Of a stretch of DNA of 64,000 bases, positions 8,232 through 16,739 are shown piece by piece. Position 1 is the first letter of the stretch. The number at the start of each line of letters is the position of its first letter. The translations under genes and the position numbers were made by a program. The DNA is from KK5 sp034043675. GTDB lineage: Bacteria > Pseudomonadota > Gammaproteobacteria > Burkholderiales > Burkholderiaceae_C. Location of the stretch: NCBI RefSeq assembly GCF_034043675.1, contig NZ_JAXCLA010000012.1, positions 62,001 to 126,000 on the forward strand. The letters are read 5' to 3'. The notes under the pieces were generated by a model. It searched no databases, was not told the origin of the DNA, and saw only the letters and a program-made list of their open reading frames with translations.

Positions 8232-9769
8232 GCGCAGCGCTGAACGCTCACTCGCTGGCGGACTGGCTGCCGGCCGATCAAGGCCCGTGGCATCTGGACT
8301 TCGAGCACTGGCCGCAGGCGCAGGCCCAGCGCTGGCGCACGGTGCTGGCCGTCGGCGAGGCCTCGGGCCGGCGCATGCTGCTGGCGGAGCGCGAGCTGGA
8401 CAGCCTGCTGCTGCAGAGCGTCGAGGCGCGGCTGCAGGGACCGGTGCGCTGGCTGCGCTGCGATCCGGCGGCGATCACGCACTGGCTCGGCGCCGGCGAG
8501 GCGGACTTCCGCGCGCTGTCCGACGTCGAGGAAGACAGCGTCGAGGCCGAGGTCGGTGAGGCCGCGGAAGAGCTGTCGGCCCTGCGCCTCTCCGAACAGG
8601 CCAGCCCGGTCGTGCGCCTCTTGAACGCACTGCTCTACGACGCGCTGCAGGACGGTGCCAGCGACGTCCACATCGAATGCACGGCGCGTGGCGCGACGGT
8701 GCGCTTCCGTGTCGACGGCGTGATGGCGATGGTGCGCTCGGTCGACGGCGCGGCCACCGCCGAGCAACTCGTCTCGCGGCTGAAGGTGATGAGCGAGCTC
8801 GACATCGGCGAGCGCCGGCTGCCGCAGGACGGCCGCTTCAAGCTGCGCGTGCAGGGCCGCGAGGTCGACTTCCGGCTCTCGATCATGCCCAGCGTGTTCG
8901 GCGAGGACGCCGTCATCCGTATCCTCGACCGTGCCCGCATCGAGCAGGCCGGCGCGTTGACGCTCGATTCGCTGGGCTTCGACGGCGACGAGCGCGCCGC
9001 CGTGCGCCACCAGGCGCGCCAGCCCCACGGCATGCTGCTGGTGACCGGCCCGACCGGCTCTGGCAAGACGACGACGCTCTACGCCACCCTGGCCGAGATC
9101 CACACCGGTACCGACAAGATCATCACGATCGAGGACCCGGTCGAGTACCAACTGCCCGGCGTCGTGCAGATCCCCGTTAACGAGAAGAAAGGCCTGACCT
9201 TCTCGCGCGGCCTGCGCTCGATCCTGCGCCACGACCCGGACCGCGTGATGGTCGGCGAGATCCGCGATGCCGAGACCGCGCAGATCGCCGTGCAGGCCGC
9301 GCTGACGGGCCACCTCGTGTTCAGCACCGTCCACGCGAACAACGCCTTCGACGTGATCGGCCGCTTCATGCACATGGGACTGGACCTCTACAACGTCGTC
9401 TCCGCGCTGAACGCGGTGCTGGCGCAGCGGCTGGTACGGCTCACCTGCAAGCACTGCGCGCGGCCCTTCCTGCCCGATGAGGCCACCTTGCAACGCCACG
9501 GCCTGAAGCCCGGCGAGGGTACGTTCCTGAAGGGCGAGGGCTGCGGCCACTGCCGTGGCACCGGCTACAAGGGCCGCCGTGCGGTCGCCGAGCTACTGAA
9601 GCTGGACGACGCGCTGCGCGACCTGATCGTCGCCCGCGCGCCGATGTCTCAGATCAAGGAAGCCGCCCGCGCCCGCGGCATGAAGCCGCTGCGCGCCGTC
9701 GCGCTGCTGGCCGTCTGCCGCGGCGAGACGACCTTCGAGGAACTGGAACGGGTGACGCTTGATGAGTAG
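8228..9769 (+). CDS. gspE: Type II secretion assembly ATPase GspE
   Basis: This 513-residue cytoplasmic hexameric ATPase powers pseudopilus assembly. The Walker A motif GPTGSGKTTT is near residue 273, followed by TGTDKIITIEDPVEYQLPG (Asp box), a Walker B region in RHDPDRVMVGEIRDAETA and the His box LVFSTVHANNAF. The tetracysteine zinc element is intact (CKHC near residue 406 and CGHC near residue 438). The N-terminal domain is poorly conserved and acidic around residues 98-115. The gene overlaps gspF upstream and the gspL-like gene downstream by eight bases. Confidence 0.95.
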   Translation: MSAALNAHSLADWLPADQGPWHLDFEHWPQAQAQRWRTVLAVGEASGRRMLLAERELDSLLLQSVEARLQGPVRWLRCDPAAITHWLGAGEADFRALSDVEEDSVEAEVGEAAEELSALRLSEQASPVVRLLNALLYDALQDGASDVHIECTARGATVRFRVDGVMAMVRSVDGAATAEQLVSRLKVMSELDIGERRLPQDGRFKLRVQGREVDFRLSIMPSVFGEDAVIRILDRARIEQAGALTLDSLGFDGDERAAVRHQARQPHGMLLVTGPTGSGKTTTLYATLAEIHTGTDKIITIEDPVEYQLPGVVQIPVNEKKGLTFSRGLRSILRHDPDRVMVGEIRDAETAQIAVQAALTGHLVFSTVHANNAFDVIGRFMHMGLDLYNVVSALNAVLAQRLVRLTCKHCARPFLPDEATLQRHGLKPGEGTFLKGEGCGHCRGTGYKGRRAVAELLKLDDALRDLIVARAPMSQIKEAARARGMKPLRAVALLAVCRGETTFEELERVTLDE

Positions 9770-11108
9770 CGGAAAGCCCAACAAGATGCTGCGCTGGCGC
9801 CGTCGCCTCGCCGCGCGGCTGGCGAAGCCGCAGACGCTGTTCCTCGGCCCGGACGGCGTGCAGACGGTCGAGGGCCAGGTCTTGCCTTTCGCCGATTGGT
9901 GCGCGAGCCACGCGGGCCAGGCGGCCGATGTGATCGTCTCGGCCCGGCTGCTGCACGAGCTGGTCTGCGAGCCGGGTCTGCCGCTGGACGACGAGGCGGC
10001 GCTGCAGACCTACGCGCGCCAGTTGTTCAGCCACTACTTCGGCGCCGCCGCGCAGCGCTGGCCGCTGGCCGGCTGGCGGGCGGGTTCCCGGCGTGGCGCT
10101 GCCGCGCTGCATGGCCTGGATTGGGCGGCGCTGCAGCAGGCCACCGACGAAGCGGACGTCGACCTGCGCAGCGCGCGTCCGGCCTGGGCACCGCTGCTGC
10201 AGCGCCTGGCGCGCGAGCAGGCGACGGCTGCGCTCGCCTGGGTCGAAGGCAGCCTGCTGTCGTGGGTGGTGTTGAAGGCTGGCGATGTCGCCGCTGTGCG
10301 CCAGCAGCGGCTCGTCGAACCGACGCTTGCCGCATTGGCCGAGACCTTGAACGAGCTGCGTGCGGCGGATGCGGTGGACGCCGTCACGGCAGCGGGTTAT
10401 GGACTCACCGGCGAGGCCTCGATGCCGGCCCAGATGCAAGTGCTCGGCCGACTCGACGCGACCCAGCCAGAGCTGGGTCTGTTCGCACAAGCGACGCGCA
10501 CCGCCGACCGCGCGCTGCCGCAACCAGACTTCCTGGCGCAGCGCGTGCGCCACTCGCTGCTGGCCTGGCCGCTCGCGCTGACGGGCCTGCTGGTGCTGGC
10601 CACGGCCGGCTGGAGCGCCGTCGACAGTCATCGCCAGCACGACGAGGCGCAGGCGGGCGTCGACGGACTGGCCGCGCGCGTCGCGGGCCGCAAGCCAGTC
10701 GCTGCGGCGGCGCCGCGTATTACCCGAACCACGACGACCGCCGACGCCGACCGCCTGCGCAGCGCCGCCGAGGTGCAGGCGCTGCTGCAGCAGAACTGGG
10801 AACCGCTGCTGGCCAATGTCGAGGAGGCCGGCGCCAGTCTGCCGGCGGGACAACTGAGCTGGCTGTCGCTGGACTACAGCGCCGGCCGCAACGAGCTGCG
10901 GCTAGAAGGCCTGGTGCAGGACAAGGCGGTGGCGCTGCAACTGGTGGACCGGCTCGCCGCCGCGCCCGGCTGGGGCAACGTGGTGCTGAGTCGCTTCCAG
11001 AACGGCGAGCAGGGCCTCGTCGGCCAGCGCTTCGAACTGGGCGCCCGGCTGCAGACCGATCGGCTGAAGGCCGAGTTGCCCGCCAAAGAGGAGCACAAGC
11101 CCTCATGA
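9762..11108 (+). CDS. GspL-like (PilM/PilN-like) secretion protein
   Basis: This 448-residue protein lies where gspL would be expected. It has a long cytoplasmic N-terminal region, one transmembrane segment near residues 265-285 (LLAWPLALTGLLVLATAGW) and a periplasmic C-terminal domain of ferredoxin-like size (about residues 340-440). This matches GspL topology, or a fusion of PilM- and PilN-like parts, although sequence similarity is weak. GspL links the ATPase to the periplasmic pseudopilus. I chose the ATG at 9762, which overlaps the end of gspE. The stop overlaps the next start (ATGA). Confidence 0.7.
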   Translation: MSSGKPNKMLRWRRRLAARLAKPQTLFLGPDGVQTVEGQVLPFADWCASHAGQAADVIVSARLLHELVCEPGLPLDDEAALQTYARQLFSHYFGAAAQRWPLAGWRAGSRRGAAALHGLDWAALQQATDEADVDLRSARPAWAPLLQRLAREQATAALAWVEGSLLSWVVLKAGDVAAVRQQRLVEPTLAALAETLNELRAADAVDAVTAAGYGLTGEASMPAQMQVLGRLDATQPELGLFAQATRTADRALPQPDFLAQRVRHSLLAWPLALTGLLVLATAGWSAVDSHRQHDEAQAGVDGLAARVAGRKPVAAAAPRITRTTTTADADRLRSAAEVQALLQQNWEPLLANVEEAGASLPAGQLSWLSLDYSAGRNELRLEGLVQDKAVALQLVDRLAAAPGWGNVVLSRFQNGEQGLVGQRFELGARLQTDRLKAELPAKEEHKPS

Positions 11109-11662
11109 ACATCGCCAACGCTGAACTGAAGCGACAGCTGCGCACACTCGGCTTGCCGGGTCTGGCCGGCCTGCTGGCGCTGATCGCCGCCGCAGCGCTG
11201 GCCTTCACCGCGCATCGCTGGGACACGCAGACGGCCGAGCTGCAGGCCCGCGCCGACGGTCTGCGCACGCGCCTGCGCGCGCTGCAGGCCAGCGGCGCCG
11301 ACAAGACGATCACCGAAGCGCCGGCCACCCCGGACGAGTGGCACAACAACCTGCCGCCCGCCACCGAGCGCCAGCAGCGCCTGGCCGACCTGCTCGAGAT
11401 CGGCCTGCGCATCGGCCTGACGCCGGTGCGCACCGAGCACCGGCTCAGCGTCGACAAGGCCGCCGGCCTGGAGCGCCTGCGCATCAGCATGCCGCTGACC
11501 GGCGGCTACGCGCAGCTGCGCCACTACATCGAGGCGGCGCTGGAGCACGACCCGGCGCTGAGCCTGGACAGTCTGAAGCTGCGCCGCGCCTCGCCGCTGG
11601 CGCCCGAGGTGGAGGCCGAGCTGGTCTGGTCGCTGCACAGCCGCAGCGGAGGCGAGTCCTGA
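11105..11662 (+). CDS. GspM/PilO-like secretion protein
   Basis: This 185-residue protein has a short cytoplasmic N-terminus, one membrane segment near residues 15-38 (LPGLAGLLALIAAAALAFTA), a coiled-coil-like stretch (about residues 40-65) and a small C-terminal periplasmic domain containing MPLTGGYAQLRHYIEAAL. The last is the typical PilO/GspM ferredoxin-like signature. It would pair with the GspL-like protein in the inner-membrane platform. Both ends overlap neighbouring genes (ATGA and TGATG), which supports coupled translation. Confidence 0.72.
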   Translation: MNIANAELKRQLRTLGLPGLAGLLALIAAAALAFTAHRWDTQTAELQARADGLRTRLRALQASGADKTITEAPATPDEWHNNLPPATERQQRLADLLEIGLRIGLTPVRTEHRLSVDKAAGLERLRISMPLTGGYAQLRHYIEAALEHDPALSLDSLKLRRASPLAPEVEAELVWSLHSRSGGES

Positions 11663-12264
11663 TGAGCGGCGCGTCGGACAAGACGGGCAACAAGCCGCTG
11701 CAACTGCGCCACTGGCTGCTGGCCAGCGGGCTCGCGATCACGCTGGCCGCGACGATGTGGGCCGCGCAGACCGGCGATGACGATGAGGCCGACGTGCAGG
11801 CGGTGGCTGGCAGTGACCGCCGCCCGGGCACCGCGGCAAGCGTCGATACCAGCAAGTCCGACAAGAAGCCTGTCGACATCGAGCCGCCCCGCATCGTCGA
11901 CTGGAACACCACCGAGCGCGCCGCCTGGGCGCCGGTGACGCCGGCCCAGCTCGCCGCCTGGCAGCCGCCCCCCCCGCCCGCGCCACCCCCACCGCCGCCC
12001 CGCGCGCCAGTGGCCGCCGCGGCACCGATGGCGCCGCCCTTCCCCTACCAGCTGATCGGCCGCCTCGAAGAGCCGGGCGACGACGGCAAGCCGCGGGCGG
12101 TGGCCTTCCTGTCCGGCCCCAACCGCAGCCTCGGCGTGCATGCCGGCGAGGTGATCGATGGCCAGTGGCGCGTCGAGCAGGTCGGCGCCACCGGGCTGAG
12201 CCTCATCTGGCTGCCGGCCAAGCTCCCTCAAACGATCGCATTCCGTCCCGCATCTCCATCATGA
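11662..12264 (+). CDS. GspC/PilP-like secretion protein with proline-rich linker
   Basis: This 200-residue protein has an N-terminal membrane anchor near residues 16-36 (LLASGLAITLAATMWAA), a disordered region with an extreme proline run (about residues 95-120, many consecutive Pro codons at 11967-12000), and a C-terminal domain (FPYQLIGRLEE ... VHAGEVIDGQWRVEQVG) like the homology region of GspC/PilP. That domain would contact the secretin. The proline linker could span the periplasm. It overlaps gspD by four bases. Confidence 0.7.
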   Translation: MSGASDKTGNKPLQLRHWLLASGLAITLAATMWAAQTGDDDEADVQAVAGSDRRPGTAASVDTSKSDKKPVDIEPPRIVDWNTTERAAWAPVTPAQLAAWQPPPPPAPPPPPPRAPVAAAAPMAPPFPYQLIGRLEEPGDDGKPRAVAFLSGPNRSLGVHAGEVIDGQWRVEQVGATGLSLIWLPAKLPQTIAFRPASPS

Positions 12265-14471
12265 CCTTGAAGCCGCTCACTCTCGTTCTGATGCTGGTGG
12301 CCGCGGGCCTGGCCGGCTGCGCCAACCCGGCGCTGCGCCTGGCCGATGAGCAGGCCAAGGCCGACCAGCTGCCGCAGGCGCTGCGCACCCTGGACGAAGC
12401 GGCCCGCCTGAACCCCGAGGACCGCGAGATCCTCATTGCGCAGTCGCACGTCCGCGAGCTGCTGACGACGCGGCTGCTGATGACGATCGAAGGCCTGCGC
12501 GCGGCCGGCCGCTGGGACGAGGCCCGCGAGGCGGTGCAACGCCTGCGCGAGATCGACCCCAAGCATCCGCGCCTGGCCTGGTTCGAGACGGAGCTGGAAC
12601 GTGGCCGCAAGGCGGACGCCAAGATCGCCACGGCCCGCGCGCTGCTGCGCGAAGGCAAGGCCGACCGCGCCGAGGCGATTGCCCGCGAGCTGCTGGCCGA
12701 GTCGCCGCAGAACGGCAATGCGCGGCTCTTGATGACGCAGGCGCTGCAGGCGCGGCCGCTGGAGGATCCGGCCGGCCTGACGCTCGGCCCCGCGTTCCAG
12801 AAGCCGGTGACCCTGGAGTTCCGAGATGCGCCGCTGCGCCAGGTCTTCGAAGCGCTGGCGCGCAGCTCCGACATCAACTTCGTGTTCGACCGTGATGTGC
12901 GGCCCGACGCGAAGATCACCATCTTCCTGCGCAACGTCACCCTGGACGAGGCGATGCGCGTGATCCTCGGCACGCAGCAGCTGGACCGCAAGTTGCTGAA
13001 CGAGAACTCGGTGCTGATCTTCCCGAACAGCGCGGCCAAGCAGCGCGAGCACCAGGAGCTGATCACCCGCACGCTGTACCTGACCAATGCCGACGTGAAG
13101 ACCGTGCAGGCGATGGTGCGCACGATCGCCAAGGTGCGCGACATCCACATCGACGAGCGGCTGAACCTGCTGGTCGTGCGCGACACGCCGGAGGTGATCC
13201 GCCTGGTCGAGAAGCTGGTCGCCTCGGTTGACCTGCCGGAGCCGGAGGTGATGCTGGACGTCTCGGTGATGGAGATCGGCAGCGACAAGGTCGAGTCGCT
13301 GGGCCTGTCCTGGCCGACGCAGGCGGCGGTGGGCGTGTTCGACGCGGCGGGCAACGGCGTGTCGAACATCTTCGTCGGCGGCAAGAACCGCAACGACATC
13401 CGCGCGACGATCGCCAACCCGCAGATCGTGGCCTCGATGACCGGCACCGCGTCCAACGCCAACCTGCTGGCTAACCCGAAGATCCGCGTGCGCAACCACG
13501 ACAAGGCCAAGGTCGTCATCGGCGAGAAGGTGCCGGTCTTCACGACCACGTCCAACCTGTCGGTCGGCGGCAATGCGGTGGCGGCCTCGGTCACCTACCT
13601 GGACGTGGGCCTGAAGCTGGAGGTCGAGCCCTCGGTGCAGCTGGACAACGACGTCATCATCAAGCTGAACCTGGAGGTCAGCAATCTGCTGGGCCAGGTC
13701 ACCGGCCCCGGCGACTCCACTGCCTACCAGATCGGCACGCGCCAGAGCACCACCTCGCTGCGCCTGAACGACGGCGAGACGCAGGTGCTGGCCGGCCTGA
13801 TCAACGACGAGGACCGCGGCGACTCCAAGGGCATCCCGGGCCTGTCGACCTTGCCGCTGCTGGGCAAGCTGTTCGGCGTGCAGGGCGTGAACCGCAGCAA
13901 GACCGAGGTGGTGATGCTGATCACACCGCACATCGTGCGCAACCTGGTGCTGCCGGACGTCGGCGTCACCCGCATGGCCGGCGGCACCGACGGCTCGCCC
14001 GGCGCCTTTAGCACGATGTTGAAGCCGAAGGCGCGCGTGGGTGGGGCGATGAGTACGGGGCAGGTCGCGCCCCGCCCCAGCGCCCCGCCACCCACCGAGC
14101 CGCAGGACACGCCGGCCGCGGCGCCGCAGGAAGCGCTGGTGCGCTTCGAGGTGACGCCGTCGGCCCCGCCGGGCGGCACGGTGTCGGTGAGCCTGCGCAA
14201 CGAGAGCGGCTTCACCGTCAAGGGCGAGCTGACCTATGACGGGTCGCGGCTGCTGCTGCCGCTGACCGTGCCGGGCGCCCCGCCGGGAGTGCTGTCGGTC
14301 GAGCTGCCGCCGCGCGGCGAGAAGGTCGTCGTGCTGCGCGCGCTGCCGGCCGCCAACGGACAGGTGCTGAACATCGAGTTCGGCAACCTGCAGGCCAGCG
14401 GGCCCAATGGCGAGCCGGTGCCGGCGCGCTCCGAGGGCGCGGGGCTCGTGACCGTGGAAATGCCGAGGTAA
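12261..14471 (+). CDS. gspD: Secretin GspD with TPR-like N-terminus and cohesin-like C-terminus
   Basis: This 736-residue secretin would form the outer-membrane channel. It starts with a lipoprotein signal (cleavage before Cys20, LAGC). A helical TPR-like region rich in Ala, Arg and Glu follows (about residues 28-180), then secretin N domains (TLEFRDAPLRQVFEAL, LNLLVVRDTPEVIRLVEKL) and the secretin core (LLANPKIRVRNHDKAKVV, DVGLKLEVEPSVQLDNDV, LPLLGKLFG). After a Pro-rich linker (about residues 610-635) comes a beta-rich C-terminal domain of about 100 residues (VRFEVTPSAPPGGTVSVSL) that looks like a cohesin/Ig fold. The lipoprotein signal suggests piloting without a separate GspS. Confidence 0.92.
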   Translation: MTLKPLTLVLMLVAAGLAGCANPALRLADEQAKADQLPQALRTLDEAARLNPEDREILIAQSHVRELLTTRLLMTIEGLRAAGRWDEAREAVQRLREIDPKHPRLAWFETELERGRKADAKIATARALLREGKADRAEAIARELLAESPQNGNARLLMTQALQARPLEDPAGLTLGPAFQKPVTLEFRDAPLRQVFEALARSSDINFVFDRDVRPDAKITIFLRNVTLDEAMRVILGTQQLDRKLLNENSVLIFPNSAAKQREHQELITRTLYLTNADVKTVQAMVRTIAKVRDIHIDERLNLLVVRDTPEVIRLVEKLVASVDLPEPEVMLDVSVMEIGSDKVESLGLSWPTQAAVGVFDAAGNGVSNIFVGGKNRNDIRATIANPQIVASMTGTASNANLLANPKIRVRNHDKAKVVIGEKVPVFTTTSNLSVGGNAVAASVTYLDVGLKLEVEPSVQLDNDVIIKLNLEVSNLLGQVTGPGDSTAYQIGTRQSTTSLRLNDGETQVLAGLINDEDRGDSKGIPGLSTLPLLGKLFGVQGVNRSKTEVVMLITPHIVRNLVLPDVGVTRMAGGTDGSPGAFSTMLKPKARVGGAMSTGQVAPRPSAPPPTEPQDTPAAAPQEALVRFEVTPSAPPGGTVSVSLRNESGFTVKGELTYDGSRLLLPLTVPGAPPGVLSVELPPRGEKVVVLRALPAANGQVLNIEFGNLQASGPNGEPVPARSEGAGLVTVEMPR

Positions 14472-14478
14472 CTCAGAC

Positions 14479-14946
14479 GTGCGCACGCGCGGCTTTACGC
14501 TGATCGAGATGCTCGTCGTGCTCGCGATGATGGGCGTGCTCGCCATGGCGGCGCGGCCGATGCTGCAGATGTCGGCGCAGCGCAGCCGCGAGCACGAGTT
14601 GCGCACGGCGCTGCGGCAGATCCGCACCGCGATCGACGCCTACAAAAAGGCGGCCGACGAGGGCACGATCGCCCGCCCAGCCGACGCCAGCGGCTATCCG
14701 CCGACCCTCGATGCGCTGGTGGCGGGCGTGGCCGACGTGAAGTCCGTCAAGGGCCGCAAGATCTACTTCCTGCGCCGGCTGCCGCGCGACCCGTTTGCCG
14801 ATCCGGCGCAGGAGGTCGCGCTGAGCTGGGGCCTGCGCAGTGCCGACAGCCCGCCCGACGAGCCGCGGGCCGGCAACGATGTGTTCGACGTCTATTCGCG
14901 CTCCACGAAGAAGGCGCTGGACGGCTCGCGGTACAAGGATTGGTGA
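14479..14946 (+). CDS. Type II secretion pseudopilin (GspG/H-like)
   Basis: This 155-residue protein has a very short prepilin leader (MRTRG) followed by FTLIEMLVVLAMMGVLAMAA with Glu at +5, then a helical stalk and a globular domain ending in YSRSTKKALDGSRYKDW. The end of the globular part resembles the C-terminus of the next gene's product, so the two may be duplicates. It is likely a minor or alternative pseudopilin. The start is GTG at 14479, seven bases after the gspD stop. Its stop overlaps the next ATG (TGATG). Confidence 0.85.
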   Translation: MRTRGFTLIEMLVVLAMMGVLAMAARPMLQMSAQRSREHELRTALRQIRTAIDAYKKAADEGTIARPADASGYPPTLDALVAGVADVKSVKGRKIYFLRRLPRDPFADPAQEVALSWGLRSADSPPDEPRAGNDVFDVYSRSTKKALDGSRYKDW

Positions 14947-15329
14947 TGGGCACGAGGCCTCGCGGATTTACGCTGATCGAGCTGCTGGTGGTGATGGCCA
15001 TCGTCGCGCTGCTGGCCTCGATCGCCGCGCCGCGCTATTTCGGCGGCTTGCAGAAGTCCAAGGAGGCCGCGCTGCGGACTTCACTGAACACGATGCGCGA
15101 CGCGATCGACCACTACGTCGCAGACAAGAACAAATACCCCGACTCGCTGCTGCAGCTGGCCGAGGAGCATTACATCCGCGAGATCCCGGAAGATCCGCTG
15201 GTCGGCAAGAGCGACCAATGGGTCGAGGTACCGCCACCGCCCGATGCCCAGGTGTCCGGCAATCTGTACGACGTGCGTAGCGGTGCGGCCGGGCGTGCGT
15301 CGGATGGCCGGCTGTTCTCTGACTGGTAA
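14946..15329 (+). CDS. Type II secretion pseudopilin
   Basis: This 127-residue protein has leader MGTRPRG, then FTLIELLVVMAIVALLASIA with Glu at +5. The body contains YVADKNKYPDSLLQLAEEHY and REIPEDPLVGKSDQW, a GspG-type pattern, and ends in ASDGRLFSDW, resembling the end of the preceding pseudopilin. It probably joins the pseudopilus tip or acts as an alternative subunit. The start ATG overlaps the previous stop. Confidence 0.87.
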   Translation: MGTRPRGFTLIELLVVMAIVALLASIAAPRYFGGLQKSKEAALRTSLNTMRDAIDHYVADKNKYPDSLLQLAEEHYIREIPEDPLVGKSDQWVEVPPPPDAQVSGNLYDVRSGAAGRASDGRLFSDW

Positions 15330-15350
15330 CTGGGCGGTGACTTGAAGCGG

Positions 15351-15854
15351 ATGGCTGACCGGCAGCACGGCTTCACCTACCTGGTGATGCTGTTCTTCGT
15401 CGCGCTGACGGCGGCGGGGCTGGCAGCACTGGGCCAGAGCTGGAGCAATGCGGCGGAACGGGAACGCGAGGCCGAGCTGGTGTTCCGCGGCAACGAGATC
15501 GCTCGCGCGATCGCGAACTACGCGGCTGCTTCGCCCAACCCTGCCGCCCCGCAGTACCCGCGTTCGCTGGAAGATTTGCTTGTCGATCAGCGTGGCCTGA
15601 AGACGCGCTACCACCTGCGCCGAATCTATCGCGATCCGTTCACGAACGCGGCCGACTGGGAACTGATTCCGGTCAGCGAAGGTTCTGACCGCTTCAACGC
15701 AATCCGCAGTCGTTCAGTTCATCCGTTGCTGCGCGCGTTCAAGGATGATGGTTCGCCGGTGAAGAAAGCAAAGGACTGGGCGTTTAGTGGAGTGCCGGAA
15801 CTCATGGCGGCTGCGCCAGCGGCATCGGCGGCAAGCGCCGCGAGCAGTCCCTAG
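15351..15854 (+). CDS. Type II secretion minor pseudopilin lacking Glu5
   Basis: This 167-residue protein starts with leader MADRQHG followed by FTYLVMLFFVALTAAGLAAL. The residue at +5 is Val rather than Glu, as in tip subunits such as GspK, although it is much shorter than GspK. The body contains RRIYRDPFTNAADWELIP and ends in an Ala/Ser-rich tail. I prefer the ATG at 15351 (GGTGA ten bases upstream); a TTG at 15342 is possible. Its TAG stop shares three bases with the stop of the convergent lipoprotein gene in the palindrome CTAG. It appears to end the operon. Confidence 0.8.
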   Translation: MADRQHGFTYLVMLFFVALTAAGLAALGQSWSNAAEREREAELVFRGNEIARAIANYAAASPNPAAPQYPRSLEDLLVDQRGLKTRYHLRRIYRDPFTNAADWELIPVSEGSDRFNAIRSRSVHPLLRAFKDDGSPVKKAKDWAFSGVPELMAAAPAASAASAASSP

Positions 15855-16255
15855 TCCAGACCCCGCAGGCTGGCCGGGTCGAGCTGGCAGGTCTTCTTGC
15901 CGTCGCTGTCGCGCGGCCGGCAGCTGGCCGTCGGCACAGGCACGATGTTGCAGGTGGAGCGCATGCCACTGGCCGCGTGCTCCCGCTGTTCTGCCGTGGA
16001 CTGGGCCAGCACGGCGGCCTGCAGCGCGTTGGCATCGGAACCCTGGGTCGACCAGGCCCGGTAGCCGCTCGGACCGCCGCAGGGCTTGCTGCCGACGGCG
16101 ATGACGCGGCATTGGTCCGACTGGTCGCAGGCTGCATCGCCGATCGTGGCGCTGACCTTGTCCGCCAACTCGGCCGAAGACGGCGGCGGGGGCGCGGCGC
16201 AGGCCGCCACGCTGGCGCCGACCAGTGCGAGCAGAAGAAGGCTCAGACGTGTCAT
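15851..16255 (-). CDS. Predicted lipoprotein, function unknown
   Basis: This 134-residue protein has a lipoprotein signal (MTRLSLLLLALVGASVAAC, lipidation on Cys19). The mature part has six cysteines (CDQSDQC, CGG, C in MRSTCNIV, CRPRD and CQLD), suggesting disulfide bonds in the periplasm. I do not recognise the domain. Its start overlaps the stop of the upstream VOC-fold gene by four bases, so the two are probably co-transcribed. Its stop is shared with the convergent pseudopilin gene. Confidence 0.75.
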   Translation of the reverse strand: MTRLSLLLLALVGASVAACAAPPPPSSAELADKVSATIGDAACDQSDQCRVIAVGSKPCGGPSGYRAWSTQGSDANALQAAVLAQSTAEQREHAASGMRSTCNIVPVPTASCRPRDSDGKKTCQLDPASLRGLD

Positions 16256-16686
16256 GCCCCGCCTTCCGCCCAGGGGTCGTAGCTGCCGAAGCACCACAGA
16301 TGGCCTTCCGGGTCCTTGCAGGTGTAGACGCGGCCGCCGTAGTCCTGGTCGGCGATCGGCATCACCATTTCGGCGCCCGCGGCGGCGGCGCGCTCGCAGT
16401 GCGTGTCGATCGCGTCGATGACGATGTACGGGCACTGCGTCGAGCGGCCGCCGGTCTCATGCGGCTGCGCGGTGAAGCGGCCGAACTCGCCCTGCGGCGT
16501 GGCCGAGCCCAGCATCACCATCGCGTCGCCGCGGGCGGCGTCGCGCATCACTAGCTGCGCGTGCGCGATGCCGCCGCTGTCGTTGGGCACGATCAGGCCG
16601 CGCTCGAAGCCGAAGGCGCGGCACAACCAGTCGATCGCGGCGGGTGCGTCGTCGTAACGCAGGCAGGGAATCATGGTGGCAGGCAT
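16252..16686 (-). CDS. VOC-superfamily (glyoxalase/PhnB-like) protein
   Basis: This 144-residue protein has the pattern of single-chain VOC-fold proteins: IPCLRYDDAPAAIDWLCRAF at the start, LVMRDAARGDAMVMLG, and YTCKDPEGHLWCFGSYDPW at the end. The last segment, with the conserved Asp-Pro-Glu-Gly-His/Asn, marks the glyoxalase/bleomycin-resistance/PhnB type. It is cytoplasmic and its substrate cannot be deduced. It overlaps the downstream lipoprotein gene, an unusual partner. Confidence 0.85.
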   Translation of the reverse strand: MPATMIPCLRYDDAPAAIDWLCRAFGFERGLIVPNDSGGIAHAQLVMRDAARGDAMVMLGSATPQGEFGRFTAQPHETGGRSTQCPYIVIDAIDTHCERAAAAGAEMVMPIADQDYGGRVYTCKDPEGHLWCFGSYDPWAEGGA

Positions 16687-16739
16687 GAAACGGATTCTGC
16701 GCGCAGTCGGTCACGCGTCAACATGCGTCCAGATGACGC

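Noticed and set aside
8287..8559. Short Arg/Ala-rich plus-strand frame inside gspE
   Set aside because: Out-of-frame shadow of gspE.
11967..12000. Run of C-rich proline codons considered as a possible frameshift or sequencing error
   Set aside because: The reading frame continues on both sides into a GspC/PilP-like domain and the stop overlaps gspD as expected, so it is a genuine Pro-rich linker.
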